A DNA stretch of 64,000 nucleotides. Origin: Cordilura impudica (taxonomy: Eukaryota > Arthropoda > Insecta > Diptera > Scathophagidae). Location: positions 131,603,612 to 131,667,611 of the forward strand of contig OY821519.1 of assembly GCA_963682025.1 (NCBI GenBank), read 5' to 3'. Under the pieces are notes generated by a model, which worked only from the letters and a program-made list of their open reading frames with translations, was not told the DNA's origin and made no database searches. This document shows positions 1 through 12,040 of the stretch, one piece after another; position 1 is the stretch's first letter; every line of letters starts with the position of its first letter. The translations under genes and the position numbers were made by a program.

Positions 1-364
1 ATAAGACCCAAAAGGTATGCAAATCAATTTTAGCCAATTCACAATTCAACACTTTTTAAATATTGATTGTGTTAATGGTTTATGTCTAAATTAATTTTTC
101 AATTCAACACAATTATTATTGTCAATTAAGAAAACAAACACTTTAACAAATTAAATAAACACAGTTAGCTTTGTATAATTTTATGTGTTAGTAGCAACTT
201 TAAAGCATAACTAAAAAAAAATTTAAAAATTTAAAAATTTGTAAATCTGGTGGACAGCTAAAATGAAATACCTTCCAAATGAGATGCGTTTGGTTAAAAT
301 AGGAAGAAAACTGTTGAACAAAACATCGGTCACAAGAAATCGCCTTACCTATTAATATTATAGA
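1..364 (-). mobile_element. Non-autonomous Helitron-type element (HelN copy 1, cut by window edge)
   Basis: One of eight copies here. On the minus strand it begins TCTATAATATTAATAGG (at 364), and the base outside is A, as expected for Helitron insertion between A and T. The CTAG end lies outside the window. It carries the shared block reading tttatgtgttagtagcaacttta. It contains no coding capacity. It belongs to a longer subtype, also seen at 6843-7374. Confidence 0.75.
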
Positions 365-365
365 T

Positions 366-564
366 AAGGTTTTATCAACCATAGGACGAACGCTATTTAA
401 GTTACAGAAATCAGACATAGACCATAGGAGTGTATGTGGTTGTTATTTCTACTAATCAAAATAAACCTTTTTAATCATTTTTAACCATATAAAGCTGAGT
501 CCCTATCTTGACTTAAATCTATCAAAAAACAAAAATATTCCATAGATTATTTTTAAATTTGGAT
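366..564 (+). repeat. Old HINE-A remnant, left part
   Basis: The sequence matches the interior of HINE-A (see 1063-1861). It contains the catagga.gaac motif near 380, then the ctatcttgacttaaatctatc block, ending in aaatttgg. The copy is much more diverged than the others. It appears to continue beyond the palindromic element at 573-5525 (see 5540-6232), so it is the older host of that insertion. Confidence 0.6.
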
Positions 565-1062
565 ATATATATGGGGCGTTTCATGTCAAGTGATCCAACA
601 TTTGAAACTAATGTGTTCCGACGAAATTTGCACCAAGGTTAGTCCTATTGTATAGTAGTACAGACACATTTTTTCAACAAGATTGGTCCAGAACTCTCTG
701 AGTTAGAGTGGTTCATTTTAACCAAACAGCTGTTTTTTCTCATACCTGTAACTTTTTACCTGTTGTTCTTAGCAAAATTTGTGCCAAATAGTTTAGATAG
801 CTATTTCTGATAGCTATAATCTGTCGCAAAAAAAAATTTAAAAAAATAACAAAAATTTTTGGATATTTTTTTTTTGCAAAATTAAAAACTTTTTGACATT
901 TTTTTTAAAAACGAAATTTTTTTTATTTTTTTTTTTATTTTTTTTGCTCAAAAGAAAGCCTAGGTTTTTTCATTTAAGAGCTTTTTGGTCGCTTAGTGGG
1001 ATGCTAGTGGGATATCTATCAAAAAAATGTTTTGTAACTCAAGACAAAGGTTTCTCAATTTT

Positions 1063-1861
1063 TATACCCTATGTCACTATGTGGTTTGGGTATAATGACT
1101 TTGTGCTGCTGTTTGTCACAACCAAAAATATTCGTCCTAGACCCATCTTTAATTATACCGATCGACTCAGAATCACTTTTTGAGTCGAAATAGCAATGTC
1201 CGCCCGTCCGTCTGTGTGTCCATGTAAACCTTGTAATCAAACTACAGGTCGCAAATATGAATATATTTTGATGAAATTTGGTATGTAAGCTTTCACCGGC
1301 CATAGCATAAACGTTACTGAAATTGGTGAGAATCGGTCCGTGTTCAGACCTAGTCCCCATACAAATGACTCCTATGAAATCGACATAAACTGCCATAAGT
1401 TCCAAATTATCATATAGATCTCAATCAAATTGGGTTTGCATGTGTTTATTACATCCATTAGTCAGTAGTTCAAGAATAATCCCTATAGGAAAATTCTTAG
1501 TTATAGGCCCCATATAGAGCTGCTTCCCGATCTTCACTTAAATCTATCAAAAAAACAGAAATATTGCAAAGATTTTTCTCAAATTTGGTTTGTATAAATT
1601 TAAGTGATAAGTAATAAGTATAAGTGACTTTACCAAATATGGTCAGGATCGGTCCATTTTCGACCTAGTCCCCATATAAATATAGTATCCGATATGAACT
1701 TTTTCATAACTGCAGCGAAAAAAAATAATAAAAATGCAACTCAAATTTGGTTTATGCTTATTTGCTATATCCAATTAGTTGGACCGAAGAGATAGGGTCT
1801 CTAAACCATGGTATAGGGTATCGTATAGTCGGGCTACACCGACTATAATTTTCTTACTTGT
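1063..1861 (+). mobile_element. HINE-A copy 1 (DINE-1/INE-1-like element)
   Basis: The element starts TATACCCTA and ends CTTACTTGT. Subterminal inverted repeats ATACCCTATACCA / TGGTATAGGGTAT, a CGTCCG-rich simple tract near 1200, and a 3' hairpin with arms TATAGTCGG/CCGACTATA just before the end make up the DINE-1/Helentron architecture. The other arm of PAL1 preserves the empty site (ctcaattttt-accatatg, complement of about 5040-5060). This shows insertion between two T's with no target duplication. There is no coding capacity. Confidence 0.8.
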
Positions 1862-2039
1862 TACCATATGCACTAATATGAATTTTTTCCTATTAGTGTG
1901 TAAGTGTTCTTAAAACCTTAAAATAAAACGTATACTGAGAAACTAGACAAATTAACATATCCGACGGTATGTAACACACCTAACTAAAATTTCATACCCT
2001 CGATACTGTAATACCCAGAATATGTTAACCTCAAGAAAA

Positions 2040-2831
2040 ACAAGTAAGAAAATTATAGTCGGTCTAGACCGACTATACGATACCCTATACCATGCGTTTA
2101 GAAACCCTATCTCTTAGGCCCAACTAACTGGACATTGAAAATAAGCAAAAACCAAATTTGAGTGGGATTTTTATTAATTTTTTTGGCCGCAGATATGAAA
2201 AAGTTCATATCGGATGCTATATCTATAAAGGGACTAGGTCCAAAAATGGACCGATCCTGATCATGTTTGTTAAAGTCTCTTGTATTTTGCAAAAATATGT
2301 ACAAACAAAATTTGAGAAGAATCAGTGCAATATTTTTGTTTTTTAATAGATTTAAGTGAAGATAGGGAAGCAGCTCTATATGGGGTCAAAGGTATCATTT
2401 TTGGACTACTCATTAGTGGATGTAATGAACGCATACAAACCCAATTTGAGTAAGATCTATATGACAATTTGGATCTTATGGCAATTTATGTCGATTTCAT
2501 ATGGGTAATTTGTATGGGGGCTAGGTCTGAACATGGACCGATTCTCACCAATTTCAATAGCGTTCATCCCATGGCCGATAAAAGCTTATATACCAAATTT
2601 CATCAAAACATATTCATATTTGCGACCTGCAGTTTGATTACAAGCTTTACATGGACACACAGACGGACGGACGGACGGACGGACGGACGGACGGACATTG
2701 TTAAATCAACTCAGAAAGTGATTCTGATTCGATCGGTATAATTAAAGATGGGTCTAGGTCAAATATTTTTGGTTGTTACAAACAGCAGCACAAAGTCATT
2801 ATACCCAAACCACATAGTGGTATAGGGTATA
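2040..2831 (-). mobile_element. HINE-A copy 2
   Basis: Full length and inverted relative to copy 1. The hairpin at about 2054-2077 is a perfect palindrome (arm TATAGTCGGTC). The simple tract at 2660-2697 is expanded to about nine GACG units, the longest in the window. Compared with the other arm of PAL1, about 18 bp of target (ending ttctatag) are missing at the junction with 2832, so the insertion or later decay removed a little flank. Confidence 0.8.
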
Positions 2832-2884
2832 AAAATGTTGAAAAATTATATTTTTTTTATATATTTGTAATAATAATTCAATTA

Positions 2885-2886
<2 letters not shown>

Positions 2887-2934
<48 letters not shown>
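2887..2934. repeat. (AAT)n microsatellite
   Basis: About 15 tandem AAT units inside the left arm of PAL1. The matching place in the right arm (about 4735-4760) has only a short, interrupted version, so the array expanded in this arm. Confidence 0.85.
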
Positions 2935-2937
<3 letters not shown>

Positions 2938-3103
2938 TAAATAGATAAAAATTTAAAAAGAATTTAATCTTAATCAAATTAGCTCCATTTATATCATGGG
3001 AAGGTTAAGAAATTTCTCATTAAGGTTATCTGCATCGATGGCACAAGGTTTCAGATTGTCAGCTCTACCAATACAAATCTCACCAATCATTTGCCATGTT
3101 TTT

Positions 3104-3863
3104 TATACCCCATACATCTATGTGGTTTGGATATAATGACTTTGTGCTGCTGTTTATAACTACCAAAAATATTTGACCTAGACCCATCTTTTATTATACC
3201 GATCGAATCAGAATCACTATCTAATTCGATTTAACGATGTCTTGTAAACAAACTACAGGTCGCAAATATGAATATATTTTGATGAAATTTGGTGTGTAAG
3301 CTTTCACCGGCCATAGGATGAACGTTACTGAAATTGGTGAGAATCGGTCCGTGTTCAGACCTAGTCCCCATACAAATGACCCCTATGAAATCGACATAAA
3401 CTGCCATAAGTTCCAAATTATCATATAGATCTCACTCAAATTGGGTTTGTATGTGTTTATTACATCCATTAATCAGTAGTTCAAAAATAATCCCTATAGG
3501 AAAATTCTTAGTTATAGGCCCCATATAGAGCTGCTTCCCGATCTTCACTTAAATCTATCAAAAAACAAAAATATTGCACAGATTTTTCTCAAATTTTGTT
3601 TGCTTATATTATTGCAAAATACAAGAGACTTTACCGAACATGGTCAGGATCGGTCCATTTTTGGGCCTAGTCCCCATATATATATAGCATCCGATATGAA
3701 CTTTTTCATATCTGCAGCCAAAAAAATTAATAAAAATCCCACTCAAATTTGGTTTATGCTTATTTTCTATATCCAGTTAGTTGGCCCTTAGAGATAGGGT
3801 CTCTAAACGCATGGTATAGGTATCATATAGTCGGTCTCGACCGACTATAATTTTCTTACTTGT
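3104..3863 (+). mobile_element. HINE-A copy 3
   Basis: Ends TATACCCC and CTTACTTGT; hairpin arms TATAGTCGG/CCGACTATA at 3829-3850. It is shorter than its relatives because the CGTCCG simple tract and its 3' neighbour are deleted near 3240 (gatgtc joined to ttgtaaac). The preceding 2997-3103 is absent from the other PAL1 arm and I do not recognise it. Confidence 0.8.
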
Positions 3864-4930
3864 TTTGTACTTAATTTATTGTGGCTGATGAAGTATTTAA
3901 GTTTTGTCACTTTTTAAAAATCCAGTCTTTCATCCAGCTTATTTATCGTCTTTATTTGCTTTTTGCCAATCTTTTCTTAGCGTTACTATGTTCAGCTGTT
4001 GATTGAACTGATTTTGAAGGAAATCAACTGAAAGTACTTAACAGATGATTCGCCAGAAGATTTACACGATAACCGCGATTGCCTTAATTAAATTGATTAT
4101 GTGTCCTAATGCAACAACTTCTTGCCACTTAGGCGAATGCACAAAGAGAATTTAATCTACTCTTTTATAGCGAATATATAGAGGAGGTCAAATTTGAATC
4201 TGGTATTCAGATGCACATTGAAAACAATAATTTTAAATGTGAATGATTTTGTGGAAGAAATGTGTTCAGGATTGCTAAACTTTATTCCATTGTGCAAAGA
4301 ATTATTGTAAGGAAACTAAAATAGTTTTTAGTAGCAAAGAGGATCATGAGTAAACATAGAAAACACTGAAGAGCAGATTCGATGGTGCGGCAACAATTGA
4401 TGGCACCGCTCAATACCATGCTTTTATACCGCTTGTCGATAGATGACTCACGATGAAAAAGTTTTCTGCCTCTACTCAATGCGATTTCTTTCCAAAGCCA
4501 AAAAATAAACCTGCAGCGAAATCAGCAGCTGAACGTAGTAACGCCAAGAAAGAATAGGCTAAAAATGCAGCAAATAAATGCGACAAATAAGCTGGATGAA
4601 AGACTGGATTTTTAAAAAGTGACAAAACTTAAATACTTCATCAGCTACAATAAATTTAGTATCAAAATAGTTATCATATAAGTGAATCTATGTGATTAAA
4701 TTTTTTTAATTTTTTAACTATTTATTTTTATTATTGTTAATATTATACATTAATTTAATTATTATTACAAATAAATAAAATAAATAATTTTTCAACATTT
4801 CTATAGAAAAGAAGTGATTTTTTCCTGAGGTTTACATATTGCGGGTATTACAGTATCGAAGGTATGAAATTTTAGTTAGGTATATTACATACCGTCGGAA
4901 AGGTTAATTTGTCTAGTTTCTCAGTGTATC

Positions 4931-5030
4931 CTTTATTTTTAAGGTTTTGGAAACACTTACACACTAATAGGAAAAAATTCCTTTATTTTTAAGGTTTTGG
5001 AAACACTTACACACTAATAGGAAAAAATTC
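4931..5030. repeat. Exact 50-bp tandem duplication
   Basis: 4931-4980 and 4981-5030 read identically, beginning ctttatttttaagg and ending gaaaaaattc. The matching segment of the left arm (about 1885-1935) has one copy only. The duplication is therefore confined to this arm and is recent, or it is an assembly artefact. Confidence 0.9.
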
Positions 5031-5539
5031 AAAATGGTGCATATGGTAAAAATTGAGAACCGTTGTCTTGAGTTACAAAACATTTTTTTTTTTTTAAATA
5101 TCCCACTCGCTTCCCACTAAGCGACCAAAAAGCTCTTAAAGGAAAAAACCTAAGCTTTCTTTTGAGCACAAAAAAAACGATTTCCTTTTTTAAAAAAAGT
5201 CAAAAAAATTTTTGATTTTGCAAAAAAAAAGTCAAAAACTTTTTTAATTTTTTTCAATTTTTTTTCCGAAAGACTGAAGAAATATCTATCTAAACTATTT
5301 GGGACAAATTTTTCTAAGAACAATAGGTAAATAGTTGCGTGGATGAGAAAAAAACACCTGTTTGGTCAAAATGTCAAATTTTGACCCCCTCCAACTCAGA
5401 GAGTTCTGAACCGATCTTGTTGAAAAATTGTGTCTATACTACTATCCAATAGGACTAACCTCAAATTTCATACCGATTGGAAGACATCGGTTTTAAAAGT
5501 TGAATCACTTGACATGAAACGCCCCATATACATATATGT

Positions 5540-6232
5540 TTTTGAGAAAAGTAAGAGAGTTTCTAATCGATCCATTTTTGATCTTGTTTCCATATAAAAA
5601 TAACATCACTAAATTACACTGAAAGTAATTTACAAACTCCATCGTTTATACTACACAAGAGAACTTCATACTAGATTCCCTCAATAAACAAAGATATAAC
5701 AACAGACGCTCAGAATCTACCGTTTTTAAATAAATGCAGTATTTCGAAGTATCAATTAATCAAAAATCTATCGGAATACACTTCTTAGCTTACTTCGGTA
5801 ATCTATCCAAGTGTTAATAGTAAATGTATTGTTGATATATTGATGTATTGTATTAATATATTGTTCCTCGGGTACAGCAATATTTCTGATATCACACAAA
5901 GGTTTTTTCTATTTTTTTTTTCCTTTAATTACTATTTAATTATCTTGTTTTTGTTATAAAGTAACTCATAAATATTAGTTTTTAACACCATGTTTACTGA
6001 AATATGATAGATCCGTAAATACAGTACAATACAACATAATAACATCAGTTATGATTTTTATCATAACTGCATGGAACAAGTTAAAAAAAATAGCACAAAA
6101 ATTAGGTTTTGGCTTATTTTCTATATCCAGTTATATTCTCAGCAAAGTTGGATCCAAGACATTCTCTCGAAATGCATCCCATAAGTTATTATATAGTCCT
6201 TCTAGACTGACTATAATTTTCTTACTTCTAAA
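5540..6232 (+). repeat. Old HINE-A remnant, right part, with unrelated filler
   Basis: 5540-5600 resembles the HINE-A block cggtccattttcgacctagtc, and 6050-6230 resembles its 3' part, ending tagactgactataattttcttactt. It continues the copy begun at 366-564 on the far side of PAL1. Between them, 5601-6045 holds AT-rich sequence that I cannot assign. The 71-codon reading frame at 6051 lies in this remnant and is not a gene. Confidence 0.5.
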
Positions 6233-6842
6233 CCAGCCGTTTACCATTAAAATTGATGGCGCATAGTCCCCTAGTCCCCTTTTTCTGAGTTTTAGTGAAG
6301 AGTTTTTCCCCAAAAAATAATGTGGATTTTTACTTTATAACATTTTTGCAAAACTTAATATATTTGAAATTAGCATAATTTCGGAGCTTGTTAAAAAATT
6401 TGACAAGCACAAATGTTAGTTGTCGTACTTTACAATTTGATGACTATTTAATTTATTGTTTTGATAATGTATTGTTTAGTTTGTATTCGTTAGTACTTAA
6501 AAAATTCCTCGCTTAATGTACCCAGATATGGTTTCAATTTGAAGGACACATAAGAGGATAAACTTTGCAAACTTTGCAGATATATATCTGGGACGATATA
6601 TATGTAAGGAAGTGTACCTACCTTCCAGCTCATATACATATAGACTTAAGACTATATACAACCACTTCCGGGTTCATATGCATGCACATTAAGGCGTTTC
6701 ACTAATAAATGTTTGTTTTGCAACTCTTAAAGCGAAAAATATGAATTCTGATGAGCCAAAAAATTTTTGATATTTTTTCCAGTTTTTTTAAATATTTAAT
6801 GAGGTAATGAAACTTAATTTGTTTTATTGATTTTATTATATA
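6233..6842. other. Unassigned AT-rich stretch
   Basis: No reading frame, structured repeat or terminal motif recognised. Confidence 0.5.
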
Positions 6843-7374
6843 TCTATAATATTAATAGGCAATGCGATTTCTTGTGACCAATGTAACTTTGTCAGTTTTA
6901 GTCCTATTTTAACCAAACATTTCTTTTTTGTTGTCCACCTTATTTACAGATTTGCACCATCTGGAACAATTTTTTTGAGTAATGCTCATGTTGCTATTAA
7001 CACATAAATAAAATTATATAATGCTGTGAGTGTGTTTATTAAATTTGTTAATGTGTCTGCAAAAATGAAAAGCCCTGTGTTGAATTGAAAAATAATTTTG
7101 GACATAAACCAATAACGACAATAATGTAATCAAATTTCATTATAATAATTGCATATCACACGCCCGGTGTTGAATAGTCAATTGCCTAAAATTAGCATAC
7201 CTTTAGGTGGCATACAAGGTTGTTCAATTACCTTTAGGCTCTTATTTCTGTGTGTTCAACAAATATTTATAATAATATAAATTTAACTAAAAAAACATTA
7301 AAAGAAATAACTTGAATGAAGAAATAAAATTTCCTAGAATTTGCACTCAAATTTCGAGGGCTGGGCTCTGCTAG
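6843..7374 (+). mobile_element. Non-autonomous Helitron-type element (HelN copy 2, long subtype)
   Basis: Starts TCTATAATATTAATAGG after an A. It ends with an AT-rich hairpin (ctcaaatttcgag), then gggctctgCTAG followed by T. A|TC...CTAG|T with a 3' hairpin is the Helitron hallmark. At 532 bp it is longer than the roughly 365-bp copies. The extra sequence (about 7080-7310) includes ttgaattg/caattcaac-type motifs. Confidence 0.85.
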
Positions 7375-7720
7375 TTAAAAAAACTAAATCCGTTGAATTA
7401 GTTGCGTTAAATAGATCCTCAAAATACCTTTCATTTTAAATTAATCTGGCTATTGTTACTTCTAGACAATAGGCAAATTTTATGATGGGGTTTAAATGAA
7501 AGGTACTCCGAAAGCTTATCTAACGCTTGTATTTTGGTAGAAAATACTGAATTTATACTTTTAAGATCATCAAAGTAAAATTGATTTCAGCGATCGCATA
7601 TCGCCCTCCAAAAAATCTGAAAAACTCTCTTAAGAGTTGCAAAAATTAAGAAAGTGTTTGGTGAGACGCTATAATGTACATATAATGGAGAGTATCTCTA
7701 ATTACTTTCTAGCTCGTATA

Positions 7721-8908
7721 TACGAGGGTGGTGCCAGAAAAATCTGTCCTGATAAAGAATACATAACAAATTTGGGAAAAAAAATGTTTTTATTTCTCAA
7801 CATAATCTACCTTTCGCTCTATACACTTTTCTCAGCAATATTCAATAACTTCGATACCCTGTTTACAGCAAGAACTGTTAAGCTTCTTAAAATAGCCATC
7901 AATTGTAGACTCAACACCGAACAATTTTTTCAAGTTTGGAAATAGAAAATAATCCAAGGGAGTTAAATCTGATAAATATGGTGCGCGATGAAGCAATTCG
8001 AGCTTTAATTCATGGATTTTTGTCGTCATGTGTTAACTGGTGATGAATTGTCTTGATGAAATAACTGTCTCTTTTTCGCTAAATGTGGCTTTTTTTCAAT
8101 AATTTCATCACTTAAACGCTGATGATTATCAAGAAAAATTATCCCACGCGCATGCCAAAAAAAACAGACATCATAAACTTGCCTGAACTGTTTCCGCCTT
8201 CTTTGGACACGATTCTCTTATTTCAAAACAGTTTTGACTATTTTTTTGTCACAGATGTGAAGTGGTGCACCCATGTCTCATCAATGTTTACGAAGCGACG
8301 CAAAACGTCGCTTCTTTGGAAGTGAAACATAGCCAAACACTCTATTGAAATATCTCCCTGACGTTTTTTTTATATTGTGAGCAAATGCCGCATCTATCTT
8401 GAGAACAGCTTTCTCATCTTCAAATTTTCGGTGAATATGCAATGTATAACACTTTTTGAAATGCTTTCATTTCAGCCAACTCACCTTCAGCCGACGATCA
8501 TCCAATACACTTTTGTGGTGGCTTGGGGACCTCCATTGATCGACCACTGCGGTGTTCGTCACGGCATATCACACGGCGTCATTTAAACTCTGCGACCCAA
8601 TATTTTATGGTCGAAAACGAAGGAGCAGACTCTCCCAGAGTAGAATCTAGTTGTGTTTAATATTGGTTGAACTGAGACCTTTCAAATGAAAGTATTGTGA
8701 TTCATAACGCTGACCAAATGTTTCCATGTTTACAAATTCACTTAGATCGGTTACTTTTGATGGCTCCAAAAACATACTAAACAACGTGGCGCCTGTAAAC
8801 TTAAAACATATGTTTTATAAGGTTGACACTTTTCGCCAATGTAATATTTTTTAAAATTACTGCCGCCATCTATACGTTAGGTAGGGTTGTTCTTGGACCG
8901 CCCTCGTG
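7721..8908 (-). mobile_element. mariner element, 1.19 kb, TA target duplication
   Basis: Terminal inverted repeats TACGAGGGTGGTGCCAGAA (left) and, complemented, CACGAGGGCGGTCCAAGAA (right) are flanked by TA on both sides (7719-7720, 8909-8910). Size and ends are those of a mariner. The transposase lies on the minus strand and is broken (see 7832-8770). Confidence 0.9.
7832..8770 (-). pseudogene. mariner transposase, decayed
   Basis: A mariner transposase would cut and paste its own element. Read 3' to 5' across the window, the order is preserved. An N-terminal helix-turn-helix piece has YFHLKGLSSTNIK and IKYWVAEFK (about 8690-8590). A linker piece has TENLKMRKL (about 8420-8395). The first catalytic block is NIDETWVHHFTS (about 8297-8260), the second is LFHQDNSSP (about 8065-8040), and the third is YLSDLTPLDYFLFPNLKK (about 7975-7920). 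The frame shifts several times and stops interrupt it, including one just after the first catalytic block. It therefore cannot make protein. The DETWVHHF and DYFLFPNLKK signatures identify the family; the subfamily is not resolved. A relative with an internal deletion is at 58930-59355. Confidence 0.88.
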
Positions 8909-8910
8909 TA

Positions 8911-10489
8911 TTTACTAGTATCTACAAGTACCTTCGTTCCAATATACATAGATGCATAGTTAAAAGTATCCTGTACTAGTTACTAGCTCTGTTTCTTGTA
9001 TAATGAAAAGTATAAAAAAACGTTAGTTTGATGTTGTAATTACATTACATATTAAATCTCTTCTAAAAAACATAAAATAATACATCATTGCAAAATTTTG
9101 TTAACAATAATGACGTTCTCTTTTGTGCCATAATATTTTAAATTTTATTTGCACTTTTTCCAAAAAGTGTTTTCTTATGTGTTTTAAATGAAACGAAATT
9201 GTTTGAGAACCCGTAAAATGTCCTATAAAAGACAAGAAATTTTTACTACATTTATGCACTTTACGAGAGCAAGAATATCGGACCTCTTCAGAGAATCATA
9301 AGACGGCAATCTAGTTTATTGAGAATACTATATCAAAAATAAACTTTTTGAAAAAAGTACGAATAAACTGCAACAATTTGTCAGAAAGGAAAATGATATA
9401 GGAAACATTTTAATTTTGGGTCAAAAGAACATATTCTGGATGTGACGATTTTGCGCATTTGTATTGCTTCCGAAAAAGTAGTTAAATCTTAAATATTTAA
9501 CGTTTTTAAAGAGAATAATTTGTAACTTCTTGATTTAACGGTTAATAATTCAGTCAGAACAACTATTTTTTTATCGCTTTCATTCATAATGTCGCTTGAT
9601 TGCTCATTTTTTTTTTCTATTCTTAAACAAAATTCGAAACCCAAAAGACAAATTCAACATACAAGTATAACGGCTTGTAAGTGAGATAAAATTTTTGAAT
9701 ATTCAAAATTTTTATATAAATATAATGGTTAGACATAGGTTGTCCTTGTAGTAAGCAACACAAAGGGAAGAACACAAAATCTACGACATATCCAAATAAT
9801 CAGAATATTTTCCAAAGATATTTTTATATCGATCAAACGTTAATAAAAAGTTTTTAATTCAATAATTTCACTTCTAAGTTATAAGATTTTGTTTTTTTTT
9901 TTCAATCGTAATCCCATTTGAGTTTGATTAAAAGTATGTATATGATTTCTGTGAGTGATAAATTAAATTAAGTTAAATGCCTTAAATGGTTGAACCACAT
10001 AATCTACGAAACATGTTTTTTTAGTTTAATAGGTTTATTAACTTGAGGAATTCATTGTAAATTATACCATTCTATAGCCAAGAAGAAACTGATGTTATAT
10101 TTTCAATGTCTATAAACTAAATTTGAGACAATTTAACGCTAGATAGTTTTCATATATGTACATACATATATTTATGTAAATTAATTTTCTCTTCTCTATA
10201 CTTAAAATGTGTATATCACGAATAATTAATGTGATAGTAAATTAGTATTTTACTATAAAGGGGCTTAAATTATGGTTTTAACCAGAAAATGTTGTGTGGA
10301 ATGAAAAAAAAAATATAAAAAATGTTGAAATGAAACAAAAAAATTATAGAAATTCTAGGGGATCCCGTTGAACTTTATTTTGCCCTAGCCTACATTCTTT
10401 ATTTATTTTTTGCTTGGATTTAAAATATTCCTTTTAGTTAAACAATATTTTTGCAGGATTAATTATATTTGAACTCCACGTAGATTATA
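8911..10489. other. Unassigned AT-rich stretch
   Basis: Only very short frames and simple AT runs seen. No terminal repeats, coding motif or RNA gene recognised. Confidence 0.5.
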
Positions 10490-10990
10490 TTTTATATTCA
10501 CTTCTCTGCTCCACGCCTATTTTCACTCTAATGTTCATATTCATAATCTTTCGACTCACGTAAAGCTTCAAGGCTCTCACTCTCATAACACTCTATATAT
10601 ATGTTACTTTGTATTGGAGGTTCTGCGCTCACTGGTACGATCCACTCTAATTTCGACTAATTAGATTAATAGATTATGAAAGTACAAGGTTCTAAGTCCC
10701 TCGCTATCACAGACCTCCAGATATTTAATGATAAATATTTATTTTGTGTGGGTACCACGCCAACTAATAGTATAATATATGGACTTCTACAAAAGTTTCC
10801 AGGCTCTCATTTTCAAAGAATTCCTAATAATTGATGCTAAATACTCACTTTGTATGGGAAGTGTCACCCCCCCACCATTAATCCTATATCGAAAATTTTC
10901 GGCGCATTTATTTCAATCCGCAAGGCTCTCACTTTCGTGATATTTTATAATAAATATTTAGATTTTATGTAAATCTTTGCTCAGTGGCTC
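10490..10990. repeat. Degenerate tandem repeat, about 120-bp unit, four units
   Basis: Units begin near 10565, 10685, 10800 and 10920 with the motif aaggctctcact. Each continues through a taatatttactttgtatggg-like block and a ccacgcccact-like block. They are diverged from one another. The same unit recurs twice at 49560-49800, so it belongs to a dispersed family rather than a local satellite. Confidence 0.6.
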
Positions 10991-11159
10991 TTATATTTTC
11001 GATTTTATATAAATAGATTTTAGGAAAATATTTTAAAATTATCAATTAATTTAATTAATTCTAAATTAAGAAATATTTTATTAAAAATTTTCGTGTTAAG
11101 ATCTTTTTTTTAATAATATAACCCATAAAAACAAAGTTTTTATTAAAACTCCTTTTTTC
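10991..11159. other. Unassigned AT-rich spacer
   Basis: Short stretch between the two tandem-repeat patches. Nothing recognised. Confidence 0.4.
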
Positions 11160-11573
11160 CTTGTTCATATGAGTTTTGAAACTCTCCGTGACTGTGCGTG
11201 ACTTTGCGTGACTTTTTTAAATTAATCTTTGGTCACAATAAGTCTAAGGACAAAGTTTCAGATCGAACGGATGAGGGGAAATGGAGTTTAAATCACTCCG
11301 TGACTGTGCGTGACTATGCGTGACTGTGCGTGACTAGTCAAAGTCCATGTTTTTCACAGCAAATGTGTGGACCAAGTTTCAGATCGATTGGATGAGGGGA
11401 AATCCGTTTTAAACTGACTAAGTCAAAGTGAATCTTTTTTCACAGCAAGTGTTTGGGTCAAGTTTCAGATCGATCGGATGAGGGGAAGTAACTGTTCGTG
11501 ACTGTGCGTGACTACCCCAAAATTAATCTGTAGTCACAACAGGACTACTGGCCAAGTTTCAGATCAATTTGAC
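11160..11573. repeat. Tandem repeat, about 110-bp unit with inner gtgcgtgact decamers
   Basis: Four units share aagtttcagatcgatcgg and gatgaggggaa. Inside them are runs of a ten-base motif, gtgcgtgact, repeated two to four times (for example 11185-11212, 11300-11334, 11493-11511). The Transib-like element has inserted into the last unit at gaccatcg. Confidence 0.75.
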
Positions 11574-11894
11574 CATCGCACAGTGGTCAATTTTTTGAGA
11601 AGGCGGCCAAAAATAATTTTTTTTTGTTACCGATTTTAAATTTATGTTATTCATTTGAAAGTAAATCCTAGTAAACCTCGGGAGCCAAAAAATTGCGACT
11701 CTATCTCAACTATATCACAGCGAACACGGTCTTCGAAAATGGGCTTTCTCAGTACTTTGCTAAAATTAAAATTTTTTTTGTAAATTTTTATTTTTGAATG
11801 ACTGTAACTTTTTTGATTTAAAAAATTTTGAAGTGAAATAAATTTCTGGCCAAGGTTAGATATTTTCAGCAAAATTTATGAATACAAAAGTTGT

Positions 11895-12040
11895 CCACTA
11901 TGTGGTTAGGATATATTAAGTTTGAGGTGATGTTTGTAACTGCCAAAAATATTGGACCTTTATCCATCTTTTATTATACGGATCGACTCAAAAACACTTT
12001 CTAAATCGATTAAACGATGTCCGTCCGTCCGTCTGAGTGT
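11895..12040 (+). repeat. HINE-A internal fragment flanked by a 17-bp direct repeat
   Basis: Matches HINE-A from actatgtgg to the gtccgtccgtctg tract, lacking both ends. Immediately outside, tatgaatacaaaagttg occurs on both sides (about 11877 and 12041). A 17-bp flanking duplication is not known for DINE-1-like insertion. It may instead record repair or template switching. Confidence 0.65.

Larger units (their letters stand above)
573..5525. mobile_element. Long palindromic (foldback) element PAL1, with three HINE-A insertions
   Basis: The ends are mirror images: GGGGCGTTTCATGTCAAGTG at 573 and its complement ending at 5525. The arms pair almost throughout: 573-1062 with about 5050-5525, 1862-2039 with about 4820-5045, 2832-2996 with about 4670-4815, and 3866-4010 with 4515-4665. 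An unpaired centre of about 500 bp lies at 4010-4515, and I recognise no gene there. Without the three HINE-A copies the left arm is close to the right arm in length. The flanking AT runs (atatatat / atatacat) fit an 8-bp duplication, but they are too simple to prove it. A deleted second copy is at 51809-52718. The superfamily is unknown. Confidence 0.8.

Noticed and set aside
2469..2741. A recurring 60-90-codon frame (MDLMAIYVDFIG..CMG, TWTHRRTDGR) in many HINE-A copies as a conserved gene
   Set aside because: It follows the repeat wherever it occurs, varies in start and stop, has no known domain, and the TDGRTDGR tail is translated simple repeat. Shared identity comes from the element, not from selection on protein.
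565..5533. An 8-bp hAT-type duplication around PAL1
   Set aside because: The flanks atatatat and atatacat are too simple to separate a duplication from an AT microsatellite.
7637..7945. 102-codon plus-strand frame as a gene
   Set aside because: It overlaps the mariner end and runs antisense to the transposase tail.
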